A stretch of DNA of 64,000 nt from Flavipsychrobacter sp. Lineage in GTDB: Bacteria > Bacteroidota > Bacteroidia > Chitinophagales > Chitinophagaceae. Position numbers and translations under genes: made by a program. Shown here piece after piece: positions 46,401 to 54,397 of the stretch. The stretch lies in contig JAEUVX010000003.1 of the NCBI GenBank assembly GCA_016786615.1, positions 156,771 to 220,770 on the forward strand. The letters run 5' to 3'. The stretch's first letter is position 1. Every line of letters starts with the position of its first letter. Under the pieces are notes generated by a model. The model saw only the letters and a program-made list of their open reading frames with translations. It was not told where the DNA came from and made no database searches.

Positions 46401-47710
46401 AGTACCTTTATATAGTTGGTACGTGTAAATGAATCTGTACAGCCTGATGCATTCGATGCAATAAGTTTTACTGTATAATTACCAAGAGCAGTGTACGTAT
46501 GAGATGGTGCAGCTGAAGTGGATGTGTTACCATCGCCAAAACGCCATGTATATGATGTAGCGTTTGTGGTGCTGTTCGAAAAATTAGTAATGAATGGCAC
46601 AGAACAACCTTCAGTAGGTGAAGCTGTGAAGCTTACAATCGGATTCGGGTTAATAGTTATTGTTTTAGAATCCGTATCACTGCAACCGTTTTTGGTTACA
46701 ATCAGCTGTACTGTATAGGTGCCTGTTGTAAGATAACTATATGTAGGACTTGTTGATGTAGAAGTTGCGCTGTTTCCGAAATTCCATAAACTGGTGTATC
46801 CGGATGGAGTAGAAGTATTGGTAAATGATACTGGTTTGCCCGAACATGCTGTGCTTGCACTCATATTAAATGATGCAACAGGAGAACCTATACTTACTAT
46901 CGAAGTGCTTGTAAATGTGTCTTTGCAACCATAAGCGTTTGTAGCTATCAGCCTGACGGTGTAGTTGCCATTTGATGTATATGTATGAGTAGGATTGGTA
47001 GCTGTAGAAGAACCACCATCGCCAAAGCTCCAATCATAAGCAGTAGCTCCTGAGCTTGTGTTTGTAAAACTTGCCGTAACAGGGGCTATACATCCTGTAT
47101 TATTTGCTGCCGTAAAACCGGCTACTGGTTTATTTGATACTTTAATATAGTTTGACTTGATTAAAGATTGCGAACAACCATTGCCATTGGTTACTAATAG
47201 TGTAACTGTATAAACACCGGGAGTATTATATGTTTTTGTCGGGCTGGTAGCAGTTGATGTGGTGCCATCGCCAAAATCCCAGAGATAAGAAGCTGTACCT
47301 GTTCCACCGGGTACCGAATTGTTTGTAAATGAAACTGTTTTAGTGCCTACACACGATGGCGTACTATCTGCTGTAAAAGAGACAACCGGTGAAGGAGCAA
47401 CTGTTATGTAATTGGTTACTGTTTTTGTATTGCTACCGCTACCATTGGTTACCGTAAGGCTAACCGTATAGGTTCCGGGGGTTATGTATGTGGTTGAAGG
47501 GTTTTGCAGGGTAGATGTACTACCGTTTCCTAAATCCCAATACCAGCTTGTAGGAGTATTAGTACTTAAGTCTGTGAAATTAGCTACTATCGGAGAACAT
47601 CCCGATGTGCTACTTGAACTAAAATTAGCTACCGGTGCCTGAGCAGAGGCATTAACGGAAGAAAGGATAGAAAAGCATACACATATCAATGCGTATATAT
47701 ACTTGTTCAT
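40421..47710 (-). CDS. Giant T9SS-secreted adhesin-like protein: 14 PKD domains, 15 Cys-rich Ig-like repeats, type B CTD
   Basis: 2429 residues. Signal peptide MNKYIYALICVCFSILSSVNASAQ. Residues 25-~1188: by my count 14 PKD domains, each with a WxFGDG-type turn and TPGTYTVxL strand. Residues ~1189-2332: 15 repeats of about 76 residues with the plan I-C-x-G, TASGAxTYxWSP, LSCTxC, TTTYTVTGTDANGC, TVTVNxxP. The last ~97 residues (NQIFLPNTFTPNNDGVNDKF, FRVYSRWGELIF, GWDGTYKQ, GDISLVR) are the CHU_C type B sorting domain. This is the build of SprB-like surface adhesins used in gliding or attachment. It is paired with PorP/SprF downstream. Ligand unknown. No frameshift was seen along the 7.3 kb. 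Confidence 0.92.
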   Translation of the reverse strand: MNKYIYALICVCFSILSSVNASAQAPVANFSSSSTSGCSPIVANFTDLSTNTPTSWYWDLGNGSTSTLQNPSTTYITPGTYTVSLTVTNGSGSNTKTVTNYITVAPSPVVSFTADSTPSCVGTKTVSFTNNSVPGGTGTASYLWDFGDGTTSTATSPTKTYNTPGVYTVTLLVTNGNGCSQSLIKSNYIKVSNKPVAGFTAANNTGCIAPVTASFTNTSSGATAYDWSFGDGGSSTATNPTHTYTSNGNYTVRLIATNAYGCKDTFTSTSIVSIGSPVASFNMSASTACSGKPVSFTNTSTPSGYTSLWNFGNSATSTSTSPTYSYLTTGTYTVQLIVTKNGCSDTDSKTITINPNPIVSFTASPTEGCSVPFITNFSNSTTNATSYTWRFGDGNTSTSAAPSHTYTALGNYTVKLIASNASGCTDSFTRTNYIKVLQPTASISVGAYSGCAPVNVSFTANVTTIIPVSNYTWNFGDGSPTVSCSSCPTQSHTYTASGTYTVTLTYTTGSGCTYSTTTNVNISSKPTASFTASPTTICPNTAVSFTNASTGATSYTWNFGDGGSSTATNPSYTGYSTGTYSVTLIANNNGCRDTFTRTNYITVHPPEAYFAVTTSCSSRYNVTITDSSVGANTYAWNFGDGNTSTQAGGTLTHTYATAGSYNITLVVVNTLTGCSSQYSRVVNIQPLTAAFSVSDTTLCKFQATTFSAVSSPVITNYTWNIGTSGNYSLGTPSFSEYYTTSGIYNVKLVVTDVNGCKDSITKTNHVRVGGPTVDFSGAPLTGCLPFTANFTDLSTPNGGFAITSRTWDFVYGGPQTTTGTTMSYTYIYGGTWPVKLVVTDANGCKDSLTKTNYVSANKPVAQFYTNDTTVCVGQNVSITNNSGGASFTCLWNFGDGNTSTVLTPTHTYTTSGNYTIKLVITDMYGCKDSMIKNAYIHVTSPAINFTMSDTVANCPPLLVNFTNTSSGVTSYTWKFNNGSQSTLTNPSTVFTYPGVYPVKLIGTTNSGCKDSVTKNVTIYGPTGTFSYTPIAGCSPLTVNFSATTTNASSLIWDMSNGYTQSTTSSTFSYTYTTTGKYVPKLILSDGASCLVPIFGTDTIKVDYLNADFSFSPGTICNAGTVQFTDTVLTTISAVTTRAWNFGDGGTSTAHNPSHNYTAPGNYTVRLIITNAQGCMDTIIKSITILTPPNVTVNNISPICQGGTTPVSITASGASTYTWSPATGLSCTNCVNPTATISATTTYVVIGVDASGCADTNAVTITVNNKPNVGATSANAAICLGGSTALSATGASTYTWSPATGLSCTNCNNPTANPTTTTTYTVTGTDVNGCTDTGIVTVVVNNPPNVSAGTNAVICNGTSTTLTASGASTYLWSPATGLSCTTCTSPTANPATTTTYTVTGTDANGCIDTATVTVTVNALPSVSAGNNTSVCDGQPATLTASGATTYVWSPSATLSCSTCVSPIATPTTATVYTLVGTDANGCTNSATVTVGINTKPSVTATALNTAICTGSSTTLTGSGASTYTWSPATALTCTSCSTTTANPTATTTYTVTGTDANGCVDTGIVTITVNPLPNVSAGSNQTICAGNSATLTATGATTYLWTPSGTLSCSTCVSPVATPSTTTTYTVAGTDTNGCANTASVTVNVNQLPNVAAGNDVAICSGLSTTLTASGATSYVWTPSGTLSCSTCVSPVATPSTTTTYIVTGTDGNGCSKSDTVVVTVNNKPNVTISGNNTICEGSSTTLTGNGAISYVWSPTTALSCSTCTSPIANPAITTSYVVTGTDANGCVDTGMITVTVNTRPTVNAGIDRAICAGTSSSLSASGAVTYQWSPAVSLSCSACQSPTATPSATIVYSVIGVDNNGCSDTDQVLVTVNTLPTVSAGPSKSICAGSNTTLNASGAVNYIWSPVTSLSCTTCTTPVANPAATTTYVVTGTDANGCIDTGVATVTVNAIPVITISGTGTICEGSSTSLTALGAATYVWSPATALSCIGCNNPVANPASTTTYTVTGTTNGCTSNATITVNVIKKPLISITQDKAICEGVSVQLNVTGAQTYSWSPASGLSCTNCDAPVATPSATTTYIVTGTGADGCTATNQVTITVNPIPDVNAGDDVTICSGSTVKLNATGAVSYDWKPGNTLSCTNCADPTASPAVQTTYTVIGVDNIGCSDSDQVTVSIIDKSPISFGPDASFCKGGSAELYATGGSSYLWIPADGLSNHQTGTTTATPDKTITYKVIVKQGNCFTDTGYITVNVHPLPFVDLGPDVTIGGGNSVQLNASGEGIRNYKWSPEIDLSCVDCATPKAAPRKTTNYNVVVTNEKGCSAEDNITVRVTCDNNQIFLPNTFTPNNDGVNDKFFPQGKGITHVKSFRVYSRWGELIFARDDMKINDPSIGWDGTYKQTPLKPDVFVYMVNAFCESGEPIEIKGDISLVR
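40715..44146 (-). repeat. 15 tandem Ig-like repeat units of about 228 bp inside the giant gene
   Basis: Units of about 76 codons follow each other without spacer. Most carry four cysteines: one in the IC opening, two in SCxxC and one in the NGC loop. Unit 14 has lost the SCxxC pair (LSNHQTG) and unit 15 has lost the first Cys (TIGGG), so the array decays toward the C-terminus. Neighbouring units 6 and 7 are the most alike (TPSGTLSCSTCVSPVATPST in both), which suggests recent duplication. Confidence 0.85.
44147..47638 (-). repeat. 14 tandem PKD domains of about 250 bp inside the giant gene
   Basis: Each unit of 80-88 codons encodes the PKD core (SxTWNFGDGxxSTxxNPxHTY, then GxYTVxLxxTNxxGC). 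Units are less alike than the Ig-like repeats downstream, suggesting an older array. Unit 10 is the longest, with WDFVYGGPQTTTG in place of the WxFGDG turn. Confidence 0.85.
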
Positions 47711-47801
47711 ACGTTGGTTGTCTGGTTTATTATATCCTCTATTCTTTGTTTTGAAATCCAGACTGCTAATTCAATAGCGGGCGATACATATAATTGTTCA
47801 A

Positions 47802-47809
47802 CAAATTTA
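47802..47809 (-). promoter_or_regulatory. Possible -7 promoter element of the giant adhesin operon (TAAATTTG)
   Basis: TAAATTTG on the minus strand with a leader of about 90 bases to the ATG at 47710. The surrounding 249-base intergenic region (47711-47959) is strongly AT-rich and holds no gene. Confidence 0.35.
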
Positions 47810-47896
47810 TACAATTTGTGGATAAACTGTTATTTTTTGTGTATAAATGTGCAAAAGTTAGTAATTATTTCATAGATGAAATAAAATTATTTATAT

Positions 47897-47920
47897 TTTA
47901 AATCAAATCAATGATTTAAA
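47897..47920 (-). terminator. Weak AT-rich hairpin after pdxJ
   Basis: TTTAAATCA / TGATTTAAA, 9-bp stem with a 6-base loop, about 40 bases after the pdxJ stop, followed by A/T-rich sequence. It may end the pdxJ transcript. Confidence 0.3.
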
Positions 47921-47959
47921 AACAAATCGTAATGATATATTTTGTGGATTTCTTGTGAA

Positions 47960-48682
47960 TTAATCTGAAATTTGCCTTTTATATAGCTGGATTGTGTTTT
48001 CTAATCCATAATATAATGCGTCAGATATCAATGCATGGCCTATGGATACCTCCAATAAACCGGGGATGGAGTTTGCGAAATATTTAAGATTATTCAGGTC
48101 TAAATCATGCCCGGCATTCAGGCCAAGTTTTTTTTGTGCAGCAACATTAGCTGCTTTGATGTATGATTCTATGGCTGCATTCTTGTTTGCAGTATAATGT
48201 TTAGCGTATGATTCCGTATATAATTCTATCCTGTCAGTACCCGTATCTGCTGCTGCTGCAACCATATCTTCTATAGGGTCTACAAATATGGAAACCCGGA
48301 TTCCTTGTTTTTTGAACACTCCGATGATATCCCTCAGATAACCTGCCTGCTTTATAGTATCCCAGCCATGGTCGGATGTAAGCTGGCCAAGTGCGTCCGG
48401 TACTAAAGTTACCTGCTCTGGCTTTACCTCCAGTACCAGTTGCACAAACTTATCTTCAGTAGGGTTGCCCTCAATATTAAACTCGGTAGTAATGAAAGGT
48501 TTTATGTCCCTTACATCGCTATACCTGATATGGCGTTCATCCGGACGGGGATGCACCGTAATTCCGTCAGCACCAAATAACTGGCAATCAATAGCAGCTT
48601 TCAGTACATCGGGGTTATTACCTCCGCGGCTGTTTCTTAGTGTAGCTATCTTATTTATATTTACCGAGAGCTTGGTTGCCAT
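47960..48682 (-). CDS. pdxJ: Pyridoxine 5'-phosphate synthase
   Basis: 240 residues, normal length. [23 protein letters not shown] at the start, [71 protein letters not shown] and [13 protein letters not shown] are PdxJ blocks. The cytoplasmic enzyme condenses 3-amino-2-oxopropyl phosphate and deoxyxylulose 5-phosphate to pyridoxine phosphate (vitamin B6). Divergent from the peptide-binding protein gene with only 24 bases between starts. Confidence 0.96.
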   Translation of the reverse strand: MATKLSVNINKIATLRNSRGGNNPDVLKAAIDCQLFGADGITVHPRPDERHIRYSDVRDIKPFITTEFNIEGNPTEDKFVQLVLEVKPEQVTLVPDALGQLTSDHGWDTIKQAGYLRDIIGVFKKQGIRVSIFVDPIEDMVAAAADTGTDRIELYTESYAKHYTANKNAAIESYIKAANVAAQKKLGLNAGHDLDLNNLKYFANSIPGLLEVSIGHALISDALYYGLENTIQLYKRQISD

Positions 48683-48698
48683 TACAATTCCTTTTCGC

Positions 48699-48706
48699 CA
48701 AAATTA
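48699..48706 (-). promoter_or_regulatory. Possible -7 promoter element of pdxJ (TAATTTTG)
   Basis: TAATTTTG on the minus strand, 16 bases before the pdxJ ATG; it touches the start region of the divergent gene. No clear TTG at -33. Confidence 0.4.
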
Positions 48707-50386
48707 ATGCGCTTTTCAGTTAAATTGCAGTTAATGTACTTTTTGTACCGCAGTCATCGATATAAGTATGTATCATATATAGTAGCCATTACCTTGCTAT
48801 TATATAACAGCGGTTGTAAATCCCCAAAAACAAAAAGTGTAAATACCATATTCCTGAACTACAGCAGCGGCACACTTGAAAGTATAGACCCTGCATTTGC
48901 TAAAAATTTATATAATATGTGGACCGACCACATGGTATATAATACATTGGTAGAGGCAGATGAAAACCTGCATCTGATACCATCATTGGCAAAAAGCTGG
49001 GATGTAAGCGCTGATGGCCTTACATATACTTTTCATTTGCGAACCGACGTGCACTTCCACGATAATGAGGTATTTGAAAAAGGAAAGGGCAGAAAAATGG
49101 TAGCAGCCGATGTTGTTTACAGCTTCAACAGATTGATAGACCCTGAAACAGCATCTGCCGGCGCATGGATATTTAATGACAGGGTAGATACTGCAGAACC
49201 CTTCAAAGCAATAGACGACAGTACTGTAATAATAAAACTGAAAGCTCCGTTCAGGCCATTGCCTGAAATACTGAGTATGCCGTATTGCAGTATTGTGCCG
49301 CATGAAGCTGTAAGGAATTGGGGTAAAGATTTCAGGTCTCACCCATGTGGTACAGGTCCATTCCGGTTTCATTATTGGGATGAAGGAAATGTATTGGTAC
49401 TCAGGAAAAACTCAAACTACTGGCAATATGATACCGCAGGGAACAAGCTACCATATACTGATGCTGTACAAATAGGCTTTATTGATAGTAAGGCTACTGA
49501 ATTTATGTTGCTGCTGCAAGGAAAGATAGATTTTGTAAACGGATTGGATGGCTCTTTTAAAGATTTGGTGCTGACAAAAAACGGAGATTTAAAAAAGGAT
49601 TTTTCATCACAAATCAACCTCAGAAAGCAAACCTACCTGAATACTGAATACATTGGTTTTCTTACAGATAGTACAAACGATGTGGTAAGTGCAAGCCCGC
49701 AGCTAAACCCATTAGTACGCAGGGCCGTAAACCATGCAATCGACAGACAGAAAATTGTAACATACTTCCGCAATGGCGCGGTATTGCCTGCTACATCCGG
49801 GTTCATACCATCCGGCATTCAGGGGCATGATAGCAGCAGTCATTTCGGATTTGATTACAACCCTGCAAAATCTTTAGCATTGTTGAAACAAGCCGGCTAT
49901 CCAAATGGTAAGGGACTGAAACCCCTTCGTGTACTGGCACCTGAAAACTGGGCAGATGTTGTAAACTTTATTGCAACACAATTGAAAGAAGTAGGCATAC
50001 CAATGGAAGTGGAAATAATACAAGCCAATATATTAAGACAGCAAATGAGCCGTTCGCAGGCTACAATGTTTCGTGCGCAATGGATAGCAGACTATCCCGA
50101 TGCTGAAACCTTTTTGGCTTTCTTCAACGGGCGTTTCCCGGCACCACCTAATTATACCCGTTTCAGTAATGCCACGTACGATAAATGGTATGATGAAAGC
50201 ATGAATCTTCCGGATAGCTTGCGGCACATACGCTATATGCAAATGGATAGCCTTGTAATGAGCTATGCTCCGGTAATACCAATATTCTACGACAGGCTAT
50301 TGCACTTTACAAGCAAACGCATATCCGGTTTTAAAGCAAACCCGATGAATATCATCGACCTGAAAACGGTGCAGGTATCACAATAA
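48707..50386 (+). CDS. ABC transporter substrate-binding lipoprotein, peptide type (SBP_bac_5 family)
   Basis: 559 residues. A membrane-targeting stretch (YVSYIVAITLLLYNSGC) with lipobox-like YNSGC makes it a likely lipoprotein; the start may be ATG 48707 or ATG 48734, the latter giving a shorter signal. Family blocks: LESIDPAFAKNLYNMWTDHMVYNTLVEAD, LIPSLAKSWDVSADGLTYTFHLRTDVHFHDN, ADVVYSFNRLIDP, HPCGTGPFRF, NPLVRRAVNHAIDRQKIV and RAQWIADYPDAETFLAFF. It would bind oligopeptides. No permease or ATPase genes are adjacent, so the transporter is elsewhere. Confidence 0.88.
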   Translation: MRFSVKLQLMYFLYRSHRYKYVSYIVAITLLLYNSGCKSPKTKSVNTIFLNYSSGTLESIDPAFAKNLYNMWTDHMVYNTLVEADENLHLIPSLAKSWDVSADGLTYTFHLRTDVHFHDNEVFEKGKGRKMVAADVVYSFNRLIDPETASAGAWIFNDRVDTAEPFKAIDDSTVIIKLKAPFRPLPEILSMPYCSIVPHEAVRNWGKDFRSHPCGTGPFRFHYWDEGNVLVLRKNSNYWQYDTAGNKLPYTDAVQIGFIDSKATEFMLLLQGKIDFVNGLDGSFKDLVLTKNGDLKKDFSSQINLRKQTYLNTEYIGFLTDSTNDVVSASPQLNPLVRRAVNHAIDRQKIVTYFRNGAVLPATSGFIPSGIQGHDSSSHFGFDYNPAKSLALLKQAGYPNGKGLKPLRVLAPENWADVVNFIATQLKEVGIPMEVEIIQANILRQQMSRSQATMFRAQWIADYPDAETFLAFFNGRFPAPPNYTRFSNATYDKWYDESMNLPDSLRHIRYMQMDSLVMSYAPVIPIFYDRLLHFTSKRISGFKANPMNIIDLKTVQVSQ

Positions 50387-51346
50387 TTATTCTTCGGGTT
50401 TATTTACAGTGGTATTTTCATCTATCACATAAAGTGGCCTGTTGCGTACATTATTTATTATCCGGCTGATGTATTCGCCCAATATTCCTAATGACAATAA
50501 TTGAACCCCACCAAGGAATGTAATACTGATAATGGTGGATGCCCATCCGGGTAATGTACTATGTGTAAAGAAATAACCATACAATGCATACACACCAATA
50601 AAAAATGAAATAATACAAACTATAAAGCCCATGCTTGTAGCTAACTTCAGTGGCGAGTCTGAAAATGCAGTGATGCCATTAAATGCCAGGCGCAACATTT
50701 TTTTAAACGGATAATTTGTTGTCCCGAATTTGCGTTCATCACGTTCAAACATTACATAAGTGCTTTTAAAGCCCAGCCATGCTATTTGCCCCCTGATGTA
50801 TTTATCATATTCCTTCATTTGTTTCAGATAATCCAAAACATCGCGGCTTATTAGCCTGAAATCTCCTACATCCAATGGTATTTCAAAAGACACGAGCCTT
50901 GCCATCAGGCGGTAAAACATTTTTGCAGTCAGCAGTTTAAAAAATGTTTCTCCTTTTCGTTTGCTACGTTTTGCATACACTACTTTAAACCCGTCCCGGT
51001 ATTCCTTATACATTTCAGGTATCAGTTCGGGCGGGTCTTGCAGGTCGCCATCAATGGTTACAATTGCATCACCTTTTGCATAATCCATCCCTGCAGTAAT
51101 AGCAATCTGGTGGCCGAAGTTTCTGGCAAAACTTATATAGTGCAGCCTTTCTTTATCTGCAGCACAAGCAAGTTTCAGGTTTTGCAGCGTGTTATCTCTG
51201 CTACCGTCATTTACAAATATTACTTCGTAATCTTCTGTAATGCTTTTTGCGGCATCTGTCATACGTTTTACCAACTGGTCAATGATCATTTCTTCATTAA
51301 AAACCGGTACAACTATGGAAAGTGCTATTTTTTTATTTTGCTGCAT
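50387..51346 (-). CDS. Family 2 glycosyltransferase with two C-terminal membrane helices (DPM1/GtrB-like)
   Basis: 319 residues. GT-A fold: LSIVVPVFNEEMIIDQLVKR at the start, FVNDGSRDNTL, SFARNFGHQIAITAGMDYAKGD, then the metal-binding region AIVTIDGDLQDPPELIPEM. Two hydrophobic segments near residues 235-295 anchor it in the inner membrane. Such enzymes transfer a sugar from a nucleotide donor to undecaprenyl phosphate and so make the donor for GT-C transferases like those at 10199 and 29286. Its stop abuts the convergent transporter gene. Confidence 0.9.
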   Translation of the reverse strand: MQQNKKIALSIVVPVFNEEMIIDQLVKRMTDAAKSITEDYEVIFVNDGSRDNTLQNLKLACAADKERLHYISFARNFGHQIAITAGMDYAKGDAIVTIDGDLQDPPELIPEMYKEYRDGFKVVYAKRSKRKGETFFKLLTAKMFYRLMARLVSFEIPLDVGDFRLISRDVLDYLKQMKEYDKYIRGQIAWLGFKSTYVMFERDERKFGTTNYPFKKMLRLAFNGITAFSDSPLKLATSMGFIVCIISFFIGVYALYGYFFTHSTLPGWASTIISITFLGGVQLLSLGILGEYISRIINNVRNRPLYVIDENTTVNKPEE

Positions 51347-51449
51347 GTATTGTATATGCGTTTACAGGGCTAAGAAATATGATTTTTTAACCGATGTAAA
51401 TATAGCGCCTCTTTTTTGAACATTAATGATATAAGCTTGTTTTGTACTT

Positions 51450-52766
51450 ATGAATGTATCGGTATTCTGGTTTCGGAGAGACCTCAGATTGGAAGACAAT
51501 GCAGGATTGTATCATGCTTTGCGAAGCAATAATCCAGTATTGCCCGTTTTTATTTTCGATACCAACATATTGGATGAGCTTGAAGATAAAGCTGACAGGC
51601 GTGTAGATTATATTCATCGCGCACTTGAAAAAATGCAGGTGCAACTAACGGCAATGGGTAGCACACTGCATGTGATGCATGGTACACCTATTGAGTGTTA
51701 CAAACAACTTACTGAAAAATATACGGTTGCCGCAGTATATACCAATCATGACTATGAACCGTATGCGAATGTTCGTGAAAAATTGGTAGGCGATTTTCTT
51801 GCACAAAAGGGTATATCGCTACATACCTTCAAAGATCAGGTGCTTTTTGAAAAGGATGAGGTAATAAAAGATAATGGGGCACCCTATACGGTATATACGC
51901 CGTATAGCAAAAAGTGCAAAGCAAAACTTAATGCATTTTTCCTGAAGTCCTATCCTACAGAAAAATACTTTGGCAATTTTTACAAACAACCATCAATTGC
52001 ATTACCATCTCTTGCCGAGATAGGTTTTCAAAAAACAGATTTGGATGTGGTGTTGCCCGAACTTGATACAGAGATAGCAAAGCACTATCATGAAACAAGA
52101 GATATACCAAGCATCAGAGGCACAACACGATTGAGCGTACATCTGCGCTTCGGTACCATCAGTATAAGAAAGCTGGCAAGAGAAGCTGCTGCTATCAGTG
52201 AAAAATTACTGAATGAATTGATATGGCGAGACTTCTATCAGATGATATTATGGCATATCCCTCACGTTGTTAATGAGGCATTTCATAAAGAATATGATAA
52301 TATCAGGTGGCGGAATAATGAAATTGAATTTGGAAAATGGTGTACAGGGCAAACCGGCTATCCTATTGTAGATGCAGGTATGCGGGAACTGAATAGCACC
52401 GGTTACATGCATAATCGTGTGCGTATGATTGTAGCCAGTTTTCTTACCAAACATTTATTGATTGACTGGCGATGGGGCGAAGCCTATTTTGCAAAAAAGC
52501 TGATGGATTTTGACCTTGCCAGTAATAACGGTGGCTGGCAATGGGCTGCAGGATGCGGTTGCGATGCAGCACCATATTTCAGAATATTCAATCCCTACCT
52601 GCAAACACAGAAGTTCGACCCTGATTTGAAGTACATTCAGAAATGGGTACCGGAGTTTCAGGAGTTTTCTTATCCTAAACCAATAGTAGTACACGAAGAT
52701 GCGCGCGAACGCTGCCTGAAAGTTTACAAAGAAGCCTTATCAGAAAAAATGAAAGCTGTGCATTAG
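51450..52766 (+). CDS. Deoxyribodipyrimidine photolyase / cryptochrome family
   Basis: 438 residues. N-terminal photolyase alpha/beta domain MNVSVFWFRRDLRLEDNAGL and the FAD domain with TRLSVHLRFGTISIRKLARE, LIWRDFYQMILWHIP, GQTGYPIVDAGMRELNSTGYMHNRVRMIVASFLTKHLLIDWR and NNGGWQWAAGCGCDAAPYFRIFNP. These blocks fit class I CPD photolyases, which split UV dimers using light. All residues around the FAD binding loop appear intact. The stop overlaps yifB by 4 bases. Confidence 0.93.
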   Translation: MNVSVFWFRRDLRLEDNAGLYHALRSNNPVLPVFIFDTNILDELEDKADRRVDYIHRALEKMQVQLTAMGSTLHVMHGTPIECYKQLTEKYTVAAVYTNHDYEPYANVREKLVGDFLAQKGISLHTFKDQVLFEKDEVIKDNGAPYTVYTPYSKKCKAKLNAFFLKSYPTEKYFGNFYKQPSIALPSLAEIGFQKTDLDVVLPELDTEIAKHYHETRDIPSIRGTTRLSVHLRFGTISIRKLAREAAAISEKLLNELIWRDFYQMILWHIPHVVNEAFHKEYDNIRWRNNEIEFGKWCTGQTGYPIVDAGMRELNSTGYMHNRVRMIVASFLTKHLLIDWRWGEAYFAKKLMDFDLASNNGGWQWAAGCGCDAAPYFRIFNPYLQTQKFDPDLKYIQKWVPEFQEFSYPKPIVVHEDARERCLKVYKEALSEKMKAVH

Positions 52767-54307
52767 CCCGCCCAACCTTCCCTGTCAAGGCTGCGGTATT
52801 GAATCGCTTCCGCCAAATGTTCAGGTTTTATATCGTCGCTGCCTGCAAGGTCGGCAATGGTACGTGCTACTTTCAGTATTCTGTCGTACGCACGTGCAGA
52901 AAGATTGAGCCTGTCCATAGCAGTTTTCAATAGTGTTTGTCCTACCTGATTGATGATGCAGATTTCCTTCAACTGTTTACTGCTCATCTGTGCGTTAGCA
53001 TATACACCTTCTGTTGCTTCAAAGCGTTTGGCTTGTATATCCCTTGCCTTCAGTACACGTTCTCTTACAACATCACTGGCCTCGGATGATTTCTGAGATG
53101 ATAATTCGTTGAATGATACAGGGATTACTTCTACATGCAGGTCTATCCTGTCTAACAATGGACCGGATATTTTATTCAGGTATCGCTGCACCATTATCGG
53201 GTTGCAGGTACATTCTTTTTCGGGGTGATTAAAATATCCGCATGGGCAAGGATTCATAGAAGCTATCAGCATAAAGCTGGCAGGGAAATCTATACTTACT
53301 TTAGCGCGCGATATAGAAACTCTTCGTTCTTCCATAGGCTGGCGCATTACTTCCAGCACCGTTCTTTTAAACTCCGGCAATTCATCCAGAAACAACACAC
53401 CATTATGTGCCAGTGATATTTCTCCGGGTTGCGGATTACCACCGCCACCTACCAGTGCCACATCGCTGATTGTATGGTGAGGAGAACGGAACGGGCGGCG
53501 TGATATCAGAGATGTATTACCGGGCAGTTTACCTGCTACCGAATGGATTTTTGTAGTTTCCAATGCCTCATGCAGGGTAAGTGGCGGCAATATTGTAGGC
53601 AATCTTTTTGCCAGCATCGTTTTCCCTGCACCGGGCGGCCCTATAAGTATCGCATTATGCCCTCCTGCGGCAGCAATCTCCAACGCACGCTTTACGTTTT
53701 CCTGCCCTTTTACATCGTTAAAATCTAAATCAAATTCATACTGCGACTGGAAAAATTCTTCCCTCGTATTTATGATTACAGGTTCCAAAACTTTAGTTCC
53801 GGCAAAAAAACCGATTACCTCACTTATATTCTCTACCCCATATACTTCAAGGTTATTTACCATACCTGCTTCGCGGGCATTAGCTTTAGGAAGTATAAGG
53901 CCTTTATATTTTTCTGCACGGGCTTGTATGGCAATGGGCAGTGCCCCTTTGATGGGTTGTACAGTGCCGTCAAGCGAGAGCTCTCCCATTATTATATACT
54001 GGTTCAGCTCTGCAGCAGGTACCTGGCCTGATGCAGCAAGCATACCTATTGCTATTGGCAAATCGTATGCAGAGCCTGCTTTTTTGATGTCGGCAGGCGC
54101 CATATTCACTACTACTTTATTACGCGGTCGTTCAAAACCCGTGTTCTTAATAGCAGACAATACACGTTCTGTACTTTCTTTTACGGCGTTATCGGGCAAC
54201 CCGACAATAAAATATCCTGTTTGTCCACCGCCAATTATATCTACTTCTATAGTGATAGTGATAGCTTCTACGCCATACACGGCACTGCCGAATACTTTTA
54301 CCAGCAT
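52763..54307 (-). CDS. yifB: YifB/ComM-type Mg-chelatase-like AAA ATPase
   Basis: 514 residues. The N-terminal domain (AVYGVEAITITIEVDI, GLPDNAVKESTERVLSAI, INMAP-like VVNMAPADIKKAGSAYDLPIA) is ChlI-like; Walker A is IGPPGAGKTMLAKRLP at about residue 218, Walker B HNGVLFLDELPEF. RPFRSPHHTISDVALVGGG is a family signature. The C-terminal part has CTCNP-like zinc residues (MNPCPCGYFNHPEKECTCNP). ComM/YifB acts as a helicase in branch migration during recombination or transformation. Convergent with photolyase, stop overlap of four bases (TTAG). Confidence 0.93.
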   Translation of the reverse strand: MLVKVFGSAVYGVEAITITIEVDIIGGGQTGYFIVGLPDNAVKESTERVLSAIKNTGFERPRNKVVVNMAPADIKKAGSAYDLPIAIGMLAASGQVPAAELNQYIIMGELSLDGTVQPIKGALPIAIQARAEKYKGLILPKANAREAGMVNNLEVYGVENISEVIGFFAGTKVLEPVIINTREEFFQSQYEFDLDFNDVKGQENVKRALEIAAAGGHNAILIGPPGAGKTMLAKRLPTILPPLTLHEALETTKIHSVAGKLPGNTSLISRRPFRSPHHTISDVALVGGGGNPQPGEISLAHNGVLFLDELPEFKRTVLEVMRQPMEERRVSISRAKVSIDFPASFMLIASMNPCPCGYFNHPEKECTCNPIMVQRYLNKISGPLLDRIDLHVEVIPVSFNELSSQKSSEASDVVRERVLKARDIQAKRFEATEGVYANAQMSSKQLKEICIINQVGQTLLKTAMDRLNLSARAYDRILKVARTIADLAGSDDIKPEHLAEAIQYRSLDREGWAG

Positions 54308-54397
54308 AACTGTAATATGGATGTGAAGATATAATTATTGTGTACAATAATATTCCTATTATTGTACCATCCTGGCATAGTATACTATTAGCGTTCT

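Noticed and set aside
41226-46718. Several plus-strand frames with repeated VTVYVVV-like stretches
   Set aside because: They mirror the tandem Ig-like and PKD repeats of the giant minus-strand gene, so the repetition is a shadow.
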